From Nocardioides caldifontis (lineage in GTDB: Bacteria; Actinomycetota; Actinomycetes; Propionibacteriales; Nocardioidaceae): a stretch of DNA of 64,000 bases. Under the pieces are notes generated by a model that was not told the origin of the DNA, did no database searches, and was given only the letters and a program-made list of their open reading frames with translations. The DNA lies in NCBI RefSeq assembly GCF_008087345.1, contig NZ_VHIB01000016.1:1-64000 (forward strand), read 5' to 3'. The translations under genes were made by a program, and so were the position numbers. This document shows, piece after piece, positions 58,162 through 64,000 of the stretch (positions within the stretch are counted from its first letter, which is position 1; every line of letters begins with the position of its first letter).

Positions 58162-58838
58162 GTGGCCGTGGACCTGTTCGGCTTCGGGCGCTCCGACAAG
58201 CCGAGACGTCTCGAGGACCACTCCTTCGCGCGGCACGTCGAGTGGGTCCGTTCGCTGGTGCTCGACCACCTGCGGCTCGACGGCATCACGCTCGTCGGCC
58301 AGGACTGGGGCGGGCTCATCGGGCTGCGGCTCGTCGCCGAGCACCCTGACCGCTTCGCGCGCGTGGTGGCCGCCAACACCGGGCTGCCGGCGACTTCGGG
58401 ATGCCGGAGGTGTGGTGGGAGTTCCGCCGGGCGGTGGAGTCCGCGCCGGTGCTCGACATCGCCCGGCTCGTTGCCTCCGGGTGCCTGTCGGAGCTCGACA
58501 CCTCGGCGCGCGCGGCGTACGACGCCCCGTTCCCCGACGAGGCGTCGAAGGTGGGTCCGCGGGTGATGCCGACGCTGGTGCCGACCGCGACGGACGACCC
58601 GGCGACCGAGGCGAACCGGCGGGCCTGGGAGGCGCTCCAGAGCTGAGAGAAGCCGTTCCTGGTGGCGTTCAGCGACGGGGACCCGGTCACGGGCGCGATG
58701 GCTCCGGTGTTCCGCAAGCTCGTGCCCGGCGCCTCGGGGCTCGACCACCTTGTCGTCACGGGTGCGGGCCACTTCCTGCAGGAGGACGCCGGGACGCGGC
58801 TGGGCGAGGTCGTGGCCGAGTTCGTGACCCGTGAGTGA
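58162..58838 (+). pseudogene. decayed haloalkane dehalogenase-like alpha/beta hydrolase
   Basis: Three consecutive stretches encode parts of one protein. [22 protein letters not shown] and [19 protein letters not shown] (nucleophile Asp of GQDWGG) end in a frameshift near 58390, where one G seems missing. The next frame from about 58392 continues PEVWWEFRR ... [17 protein letters not shown] up to an in-frame TGA at 58644. The last stretch FLVAFSDGDPVTG ... GAGHFLQEDAG follows that stop. About 90 N-terminal residues are absent, with a TGA immediately upstream. A sequencing error cannot explain all three defects. Confidence 0.85.
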
Positions 58839-58924
58839 CCTCGCAGGCGCCCGGTGGTCGATTTCGTGTCAACCTGGGTAGAAGTCGTGCGCCAGGGTTC
58901 ACACCAGGTTCCAGGGAGGGCGCC

Positions 58925-58996
58925 ATGAACACTCGTACCATCGCCATCGCCGCACTCGTCATCGCGGTCGTCTTGCTGCTCATCTTCCTCTTGTGA
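58925..58996 (+). CDS. 23-aa single-helix membrane peptide
   Basis: A tiny ORF: MNTRTIAI followed by about 15 hydrophobic residues ending LLLIFLL and TGA. A GGGAGGG ribosome-binding site stands 6 nt before the ATG. Polar basic N-terminus and hydrophobic rest suit a membrane peptide. Similar peptides beginning MNTRTIAI occur in actinobacteria, from memory. The 3' end overlaps the convergent OsmC gene by 17 bp. Upstream, AACCTGG (58871-58877) and CCAGGTT (58904-58910) form an inverted repeat. The function is unknown. Confidence 0.6.
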   Translation: MNTRTIAIAALVIAVVLLLIFLL

Positions 58997-59489
58997 CCTG
59001 ACCGGTCGGGTCAGTCGGCCCCGGTGCCCCCACGCGCACCACCGGCTCGTGCAGCACCGGGAAGCTGACGCTGTTCGCGATGAAGCAGAGCTGGTTCGCC
59101 CGGTGGTGGGCAGCCGTCGCCGCCTCGACCATCGACGCGTCCGCGACGGTGACCTCGGGGCTGAGCACCACCTCGGTGAACCGGCCGCTGCCGTCGCGCT
59201 CGGTCCGCATCGACCCGGTCGCCCGGTCGACGTACTCCGTCACGACCACCCCGGCGTCCACGCAGACGTGCAGGTAGGACAGCAGGTGGCACTGGGACAG
59301 CGCCGCCAGCAGCAGCTGTTCCGGGTTCCACCGGTCGCGGTCACCGTGGAAGGTGCGGTCCGCCGAGCCGAGCAGCTCGGGCGGTCCTTCGGCGGTGACG
59401 GTGTGGGTCCGGCGGTAGCCGCGGTAGGTGGCGGTCCCCTCGCCCGTGTTGCCGGTCCAGGTGACGGTCAGTGCGTAGCGGTGCTCCAT
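58980..59489 (-). CDS. OsmC family protein
   Basis: A 169-aa OsmC/Ohr-type protein: RWNPEQLLLAALSQCHLLSYLHVC holds the first conserved Cys and helix, and AAHHRANQLCFIANSV the second Cys, giving the two peroxidatic-type cysteines of organic hydroperoxide reductases. It would reduce organic hydroperoxides with a thiol partner. ATG 59489 lies within the 3' end of the upstream gene (22-bp overlap), so the two are coupled. Confidence 0.87.
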   Translation of the reverse strand: MEHRYALTVTWTGNTGEGTATYRGYRRTHTVTAEGPPELLGSADRTFHGDRDRWNPEQLLLAALSQCHLLSYLHVCVDAGVVVTEYVDRATGSMRTERDGSGRFTEVVLSPEVTVADASMVEAATAAHHRANQLCFIANSVSFPVLHEPVVRVGAPGPTDPTGQVTRGR

Positions 59490-60019
59490 GGGGCAACCCT
59501 GCCCGCGAACGCGGCCAGCTTGTCGTAGACCGGCGCGTCGTCCGGCACCTCGACCGCGGGGCCGAACGCCTCCCCTCGGTTCTCGGGCGTCAGCGCGGAC
59601 GACATGAAGGCCAGTCCGCGCTCGGCCACCTCGGGCACCAGGGCGCGGTCCTGCCCGGTCGCCTGGACGAGGTCCCACGTGTGGACGGCGAGCTCCGCGA
59701 CCTGCCAGTCCACCTGGCCGGGATCGGCGGCGTCGCCGACCTGGTGCCAGTGGTGGAGCAGGTCGTCGCCGTGGGAGCGGAAGTCGGCGGCCCAGTCGCC
59801 CTCGGCGGGGCGAGGCTCCGCGGACCAGTCGGGCTGCTCGCCGCGCGCCATCTGCAGCAAGTTGACCGGAGTCCGGACGAGGTGGCCGACCAGCTGGCCG
59901 ACGGTCCAGTCACGGCAGGGGGTGGGCAGCCCGAGCTGGTCCGGGTGCACGGCGGCGAGCACGTCACCGGCCTGGTCGAGAGCGCGGGAGAGGACGACGA
60001 TCTCGTTCGCAGCAGCCAT
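59468..60019 (-). CDS. TIGR03086/maleylpyruvate isomerase N-terminal domain protein
   Basis: A 183-aa DinB-like four-helix protein of the TIGR03086 type: VLAAVHPDQLGLPTPCRDWTVGQLVGHLVRTPVNLL carries the PTPCxxWxVxxLxxHL signature with a metal-binding His, and AVHTWDLVQATG the other His. Mycothiol-dependent enzymes share this fold. The ATG has GGAGGAG upstream. Followed by the overlapping OsmC gene, which may point to a thiol-linked role. Confidence 0.83.
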   Translation of the reverse strand: MAAANEIVVLSRALDQAGDVLAAVHPDQLGLPTPCRDWTVGQLVGHLVRTPVNLLQMARGEQPDWSAEPRPAEGDWAADFRSHGDDLLHHWHQVGDAADPGQVDWQVAELAVHTWDLVQATGQDRALVPEVAERGLAFMSSALTPENRGEAFGPAVEVPDDAPVYDKLAAFAGRVAPWSTATH

Positions 60020-60063
60020 GGCTCCTCCTTCCCGCCCACGATAGGCACGTCCGGAGCGGCGCG

Positions 60064-60726
60064 TCACGACCGGCGAAGGAGCAGCTCCGCGAGCACGTCG
60101 GCCTCGTCGCTGATCACGCCGCTCACTCCGAGCCCGAGCACGGCGTCGAGGGCGGCCACGTCGTTCACCGGCCAGGTCATGACGATCTCGACGGCGTCGT
60201 GCAGCTCCGCCACGAGGGTCGGGGTCAGCAGGGTGCGGTGCACCGAGACGCCGTACGGCGTGGGGGTGGTCGTGCTCGGCGAGGCGAGCCGGCGGCGCAG
60301 CCGACCGAGCTCGACGCGGTTGCGGACCGAGAGCACCGGACGGACGAAGGGGAGCCGGGCGAGCCGGTCGACCGCGGGCCACCACCGTCCGCAGGCGATC
60401 ACCTCCCGGCGTCCTTCGTGGAGCAGGTCGGCGACGGCCTCCGCCATCCCGGCGCGGCGGCCCTTGAGGTCCAGCATGAACACGGCGCCGTGCTGGTCGG
60501 CCTCGAGGAGCTCGTGGAGGCCGAGCCGGGGTGCCGACGCCGACGCGAGCTCCCACCGGTCCCAGAGGAACGGCAACGGGCCGGCGGTCTTGAGGTGGCG
60601 CACCTCCAGGTGGTCGCGCCCCGCGTGGACGTCGCACTCGATGACGTCGACGCCGAGCTCGTTCGCGCGTCGCAGCCCGGCGAGCGAGTTGCCGGCCCGG
60701 TGCGCGATCGCGAGCGGCGGCCTCAC
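60064..60726 (-). CDS. glycerophosphodiester phosphodiesterase family protein
   Basis: A 220-aa GDPD TIM barrel, shorter than the usual 240-300 aa. The start PLAIAHRAGNSLAGLRRA holds the catalytic His-Arg, DVIECDVHAGRDHLEVRHL the metal-binding ExD and second His. Later blocks (VFMLDLKG, VMTWPVND, GVSGVISDEADVL) follow the family. It hydrolyses glycerophosphodiesters or related lipids. GTG 60726 overlaps the PAP2 gene's stop (GTGA at 60723-60726). Confidence 0.84.
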   Translation of the reverse strand: MRPPLAIAHRAGNSLAGLRRANELGVDVIECDVHAGRDHLEVRHLKTAGPLPFLWDRWELASASAPRLGLHELLEADQHGAVFMLDLKGRRAGMAEAVADLLHEGRREVIACGRWWPAVDRLARLPFVRPVLSVRNRVELGRLRRRLASPSTTTPTPYGVSVHRTLLTPTLVAELHDAVEIVMTWPVNDVAALDAVLGLGVSGVISDEADVLAELLLRRS

Positions 60727-61508
60727 CCGGCGCGACCGGCGACCTCGACCCGTTCGGCCACGGCCGGCGATCGGTGCACCGCCGCGCGCCGCAGCCGTCT
60801 GTGCTCCAGCCCGAGCGCCACGGCGTGGGCGACGAGCACGAACGCGATGCCGGCGACCACGTCGAGCACGTAGTGGTTGCCGGTCACCACGACCGAGACG
60901 GTCATCAGCACCGGCAGGACGTAGCCGACGGCCTTGAGCAGCGCGGTGCTCGCCGCGGTGACGATCGCGATGCCGACCAGCAGGTCCCAACCGGCGTGCA
61001 GGCTGGGCATCGCGGCGAACTGGTTGGTGAACTGCGACGGCTGGAGCACCCGGTAGCCCGGGTCGTCCTGGGTGATCGTGTCGACCATGCCGCTGTCGGC
61101 GAGCCGCGGCGGCGCGAGCGGCCAGCTCACGAACACCGTCATCCCCATCAGCCCGGAGACGATCATCCCGTCGCGGAGCCGGAGGAACACCGCACGGTGG
61201 CGCCACACCGTCCAGATCATCGTGGCGACGATCACCGGCCAGTGGCCGTAGATGTAGACGCTGTTGGCGATCCGGGCGAGCACGTCGGACTCCAGGAACG
61301 GCTGCTGCAAGGTGTCCTCGACGGCGATGCCGAGCTGCCCCTCGAGCGCGAGCACCTGGTCGGCGTGGGCGGCGGCGATGTCGTAGGAGCCCTCGGTGAT
61401 GTTCCGGATCCGGAAGTAGAGGTAGATGCAGAACACCACGAAGGCCGCCTGCCCGAGCCCCCAGATCAGGCGGGTACGACGGTCGTCCCGAGGCCGTGGA
61501 CGCAGCAT
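60723..61508 (-). CDS. PAP2 family membrane phosphatase/inositol-phosphoceramide-synthase-like
   Basis: A 261-aa membrane protein with about six segments. The PAP2 motifs are PSLHAGW (motif 2, His) and GNHYVLDVVAG (motif 3, His and Asp); the spacing resembles the Aur1-type branch of actinobacterial PAP2 proteins. Likely acts on lipid phosphates at the outer face. The start is ATG 61508 with GGAGGG 7 nt upstream; the TTG at 61526 is weaker. Coupled to the GDPD gene after it. Confidence 0.87.
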   Translation of the reverse strand: MLRPRPRDDRRTRLIWGLGQAAFVVFCIYLYFRIRNITEGSYDIAAAHADQVLALEGQLGIAVEDTLQQPFLESDVLARIANSVYIYGHWPVIVATMIWTVWRHRAVFLRLRDGMIVSGLMGMTVFVSWPLAPPRLADSGMVDTITQDDPGYRVLQPSQFTNQFAAMPSLHAGWDLLVGIAIVTAASTALLKAVGYVLPVLMTVSVVVTGNHYVLDVVAGIAFVLVAHAVALGLEHRRLRRAAVHRSPAVAERVEVAGRAG

Positions 61509-61577
61509 GGGCACTCCCTCCAACACCGCCAGTGTTCAACGGCGGGAGCGGCCCTCCAACGGACCATCGGCCTTGAC

Positions 61578-62456
61578 TCAGGCCGGTGTGCCGGCGGGCA
61601 GGAGCCGGCGGCGCACCTCCCGGCGGGTGAGCAGCAGGCTGGTGCCGCCGAGCAGCAGCGCCGGGAGCCAGGCCACCGCCGCCTTCAGGGCGACCGCGGC
61701 GGCGGCCGCCACCCACGGGACCCCGAACGCCACCAGGCCGACGACCAGGGCACCGTCCCGTGGGCTCGCCCCGTGGGGACCCGGGACCGCGCCGGCGACC
61801 TGGCTGGCTCCGAAGGCCGCCAGCACCTCGAGCGGAGCGAGGGTGTGGCCGGTGGCGGCGAGCGACCCGAGCAGGAGCGCCGCGGTGGTCGCCTGGTAGC
61901 CGACCGACAGCAGCAGCCCGTGGGCCAGCGGCTTCGGACCGGGCAGCGGGCGTCGCGGCATCAGGTCGGGACGCAACCACCGGAGCACGAGGAGGACGAG
62001 GAGCACCGCGGCGGCCACGGCAAGCGCGACGACGACCATGCGGACCTGGAGCGCGGCGCCGGCGAACGCGACGAAGAGGGTGAGCCCGACGGCGCCGACG
62101 AACCGGTCGAGCGCGACGCTGGCCACGGCGTCCGACCGCCCTAGCCCACTCGTGGTGAGCCGGCGCATCCGCCACAGGTCCGCCCCGACGTGGCCGGGGG
62201 TGAACAGGCCGAGCAGCTCGGACTCGGCGTACGCACGGACGTGCCACCAGCGGCTCAGCCCGGCATCGGTCAGGGCCCGCCATCGCAGCGGGCAGAGGAC
62301 GTACTTGCCGACCACCCACGGCAGCAGCCCGAGCAGCACCGGCACCACGCTCACGTCCGGCAGGGTCGGCAGGGTCAGCGCCGGGACGGCCAGCGCGACC
62401 AGGATGCCCACGACCATGAGCGCGCGCGAGTGCGCCAGGGTGCGGAGACGGGTCAA
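61578..62456 (-). CDS. lysylphosphatidylglycerol synthase TM/UPF0104-type membrane protein
   Basis: A 292-aa integral membrane protein with roughly eight hydrophobic segments. ESELLGLFTPGHVGADLWRMRRL and VAGAVPGPHGASPRDGALVVGLVAFGV match the flippase-like membrane domain of MprF/UPF0104, whose P-G-x-x-G-x-x-D and PGxxGxxE motifs are visible in variant form. The domain probably moves lipids or glycolipids. The start is set at TTG 62456, with GGAGG four nt upstream; the frame is open to 62750, but that part is low-complexity. Confidence 0.78.
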   Translation of the reverse strand: MTRLRTLAHSRALMVVGILVALAVPALTLPTLPDVSVVPVLLGLLPWVVGKYVLCPLRWRALTDAGLSRWWHVRAYAESELLGLFTPGHVGADLWRMRRLTTSGLGRSDAVASVALDRFVGAVGLTLFVAFAGAALQVRMVVVALAVAAAVLLVLLVLRWLRPDLMPRRPLPGPKPLAHGLLLSVGYQATTAALLLGSLAATGHTLAPLEVLAAFGASQVAGAVPGPHGASPRDGALVVGLVAFGVPWVAAAAAVALKAAVAWLPALLLGGTSLLLTRREVRRRLLPAGTPA

Positions 62457-62879
62457 GGAACCTCCAGCGACGGGGCGTCGAGGTCCGGTACGCGACCTCG
62501 GTGCTGGTGGAGGTGTACCCACCAGGACGGGCGACCGCCGCTGGTCCAGACGAGGGACCCGGCCCAAGCGATCCGGCACGGTCATCGGGGCGGGTCCACA
62601 CCGCTCGACCGCCATTGCCCTCCGGGCACAGGCAGGTCTACCGTCCAAAGATGAGTGCGGAAGAGGTACCCCTGCGCAATCCCCGGCTTCGTGCTCGGCT
62701 CGAGGGAGCCGCTGATGCGCAACAGGCTGATCCACCACTCCGAATGCCACCTGTGGCTGCTCCCGGTCCGTCTCAGAGCCCCACCGAGCAATCGGACGAG
62801 CCCCTCGTGCCGGAGGAGATCACCCGGGCTGACCCGCTCGGCACCACCTGAGCGAAGCCGTCCCTCCCCGGGAAGACCC
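62457..62879. other. 423-bp interval, no well-supported gene
   Basis: Between the flippase-like gene and the membrane protein at 62880 no gene is convincing. Codon character is weaker than around it and the sequence slightly AT-richer. One candidate small ORF (62651-62851) is listed separately. No RNA gene, repeat or clear hairpin was seen. Confidence 0.5.
62651..62851 (+). CDS. possible small acidic hypothetical protein
   Basis: A 66-aa ORF beginning MSAEEVPLRNPRLRARLEG and continuing Pro/Gln/Glu-rich. No family or membrane segment was recognised and there is no clear ribosome-binding site. It ends 28 bp before the membrane protein start and could be translated with it, or be a chance frame. 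Confidence 0.3.
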   Translation: MSAEEVPLRNPRLRARLEGAADAQQADPPLRMPPVAAPGPSQSPTEQSDEPLVPEEITRADPLGTT

Positions 62880-63938
62880 ATGGCCGAGATGTCGCCGGAA
62901 CCCATCCCGATCTCCGGTGCGGGCGAGCGATCGGACGACGTGGGAGCAACCCATGCACGCGCCTATCCCGAGCTCTACGAGGCTGCGACGGTCGGGCCGC
63001 CGTCCTTCAAGCACCTGGTGCAGACGCGACGTCTCATGGAGCAACCCCACGCGGAGGGTGACATCGAGGCCGCCGAGTGGTTGCTGCCTCGCGTGCGGGA
63101 GCGGTTCGCTGCCGATCACGGCGGCATCGCGAAGGAGTACTACTGCCAGCACGTCGTCGGAGGGTGCCTGCTGGGCGAGGACGCGACACTGCACTCGATC
63201 CTGAACTCCGCATCCGCCGACCACGTCAACCTCGAGATCGAGTGCAAGATCTTGGTCCGCGAAGCTGGGTTGGGATTCGCCGCTTCCGGCCTGGAGCCAC
63301 AGCTCCACGAAGCCGTCGACCACGCGTACTCGGCCTTGACGCGCGTTCTTGCCTCTGCGAACTCGTTCGCGGACCCCGACGCGAGCGAGCAGGAGAAGGC
63401 ACAGGCCCTCACGACAGCCAGCCAAGAAGTGGCCACCGCACGGGGCCGCGTCGGTGCGCTGTTGCAGCGGCAGGCACGCTACGAGTACTTCCTCGGGGTC
63501 CTCACTGGCGTGTTGCCGATGCTGCTCATCATCTGCCTGCTGGGCCTCGTCTCGACACGTCGCTGGGACGAGGTGATCTCGGCCCCTCACCTGGTGGGTG
63601 CGATGACCATGGCGACGCTCGGGTCGGTCATCAGCGTCGTGCAACGGATGTCCTCAGGCGACCTCGTCGTCGACTTCACTGCTCCCCGGGGCCAGCGGGT
63701 GGCACTGGGAGCCTTGCGTCCCGTGGTCGGTGCGGTCTTCGGCGCCGTCGCGTACTTCGCAACGGTGACGGGAATCCTGGCCAGCGGAGCGGAGGCCGAG
63801 AACGGATCGTCTTCGTTCGCGCTGTTCGCCTTCTTGGGATTCGCCGCCGGCTTCAGCGAGCGCTTCGCCACCGACATGATCGAACGCGCCGGACAGCTGA
63901 TCGGTTCGCGCCCCTCGACGACCGCGGACAATCGATGA
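62880..63938 (+). CDS. hypothetical membrane protein
   Basis: A 352-aa protein of unknown family. About 200 N-terminal residues are soluble and helical (HLVQTRRLMEQPHAEGDIEAAEWLL, REAGLGFAASGLEPQLHEAVDHAYSAL). The C-terminus has four hydrophobic segments: LGVLTGVLPMLLIICLLGLV, VGAMTMATLGSVISVV, VVGAVFGAVAYFATVTGIL and FALFAFLGFAAGFSERF. The AGFSERF segment recurs in several uncharacterised membrane proteins. Codon use is less GC-biased than in its neighbours, possibly a sign of transfer. The start is set at ATG 62880; 62655 adds an improbable basic extension. Confidence 0.68.
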   Translation: MAEMSPEPIPISGAGERSDDVGATHARAYPELYEAATVGPPSFKHLVQTRRLMEQPHAEGDIEAAEWLLPRVRERFAADHGGIAKEYYCQHVVGGCLLGEDATLHSILNSASADHVNLEIECKILVREAGLGFAASGLEPQLHEAVDHAYSALTRVLASANSFADPDASEQEKAQALTTASQEVATARGRVGALLQRQARYEYFLGVLTGVLPMLLIICLLGLVSTRRWDEVISAPHLVGAMTMATLGSVISVVQRMSSGDLVVDFTAPRGQRVALGALRPVVGAVFGAVAYFATVTGILASGAEAENGSSSFALFAFLGFAAGFSERFATDMIERAGQLIGSRPSTTADNR

Positions 63939-63966
63939 CAGTCTGACGCCATCTCCTGTGGCGCAC

Positions 63967-64000
63967 TCAGGCGTGCAGCCGGGCAGCCTGCTCGCGGACC
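63967..64000 (-). CDS. possible C-terminal end of a gene continuing beyond the window
   Basis: On the minus strand the last bases read VREQAARLHA followed by TGA at 63969-63967. The helical, charged composition resembles a protein tail, but ten codons cannot establish a gene. Confidence 0.3.
   Translation of the reverse strand, partial: VREQAARLHA

Noticed and set aside
58381-58410. Explanation of the dehalogenase frameshift as a sequencing error
   Set aside because: The missing N-terminus and the separate in-frame TGA at 58644 are independent defects, so decay is more likely than error alone.
60727-62601. A long minus-strand open frame running upstream from the GDPD gene to 62601
   Set aside because: The part beyond 60726 is Arg/Ala/Pro-rich shadow sequence over the PAP2 and flippase-like genes; only the GDPD portion has family motifs.
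1-64000. tRNA, rRNA, CRISPR arrays, insertion sequences and prophage genes
   Set aside because: No cloverleaf, repeat-spacer array, transposase or phage structural motif was noticed on reading; a dedicated scan could not be run.

Overview
The window is very GC-rich, densely coded DNA from a high-GC actinobacterium, most likely of the Nocardioides type. The inference rests on gene content: a DUF222/HNH protein, glucosyl-3-phosphoglycerate synthase next to a FolP2-like protein, F420-dependent NADP reductase, DUF3027, a helicase-associated/WYL-type protein, PucR-family regulators and frequent GTG starts. No rRNA, tRNA, CRISPR array, insertion sequence or prophage was seen. Nearly everything is called from motifs and neighbourhood, with no database search.

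Left part (1-19.6 kb) is housekeeping or core-like. It holds a DUF222/HNH tail, CYTH, GNAT and PIG-L genes; a tightly overlapping minus-strand operon (enoyl-CoA hydratase, gpgS, folP2-like, class III extradiol B-like, RibD-like reductase); bacterioferritin followed by a 14-bp tandem repeat; npdG, DUF3027, an MFS transporter, an extended cold-shock protein, an unusual HAD-LarE fusion, a 795-aa helicase-associated protein, a pterin dehydratase, a membrane protein/XRE pair and an SRPBCC/ArsR pair.

Middle and right part (19.7-58.8 kb) is a dense catabolic region. In order it contains: an extradiol (LigAB) operon with a class III CoA-transferase and a citryl-CoA-lyase-like enzyme, divergent from an amidohydrolase and IclR gene; a flavin reductase fused to a GntR/FCD regulator; a Gfo/Idh oxidoreductase coupled to a PucR regulator; a luciferase-like monooxygenase/CMD/hydrolase operon; a GTATAC-box-controlled dehydrogenase/ALDH/enoyl-CoA hydratase/GntR unit; SDR plus cyclase; 3-hydroxyisobutyrate-dehydrogenase-like plus GlcG-like; a saccharopine-dehydrogenase-like gene; a NitT/TauT-type ABC importer with a HisD/HpsN-like dehydrogenase and an ACMSD-type amidohydrolase next to a LacI regulator; PucR-MFS; GAF-PucR; cupin plus a 2,6-dihydroxypyridine-hydroxylase-like flavoprotein; and 3-oxoacid CoA-transferase subunits under an IclR regulator. 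Nine regulators lie in about 33 kb, many next to palindromic candidate operators. The content fits degradation of aromatic, heterocyclic or sulfonated substrates, but no substrate can be named from sequence.

The end (58.1-64 kb) has a decayed haloalkane-dehalogenase-like pseudogene, a 23-aa membrane peptide gene, OsmC, a DinB/maleylpyruvate-isomerase-type protein, a GDPD-PAP2-flippase-like lipid cluster and an unknown membrane protein.

Two expression habits recur. Downstream genes usually start inside the upstream stop codon (GTGA or ATGA). Many first genes have a -10-like hexamer 6-7 nt before the start codon, as expected for leaderless mRNAs.
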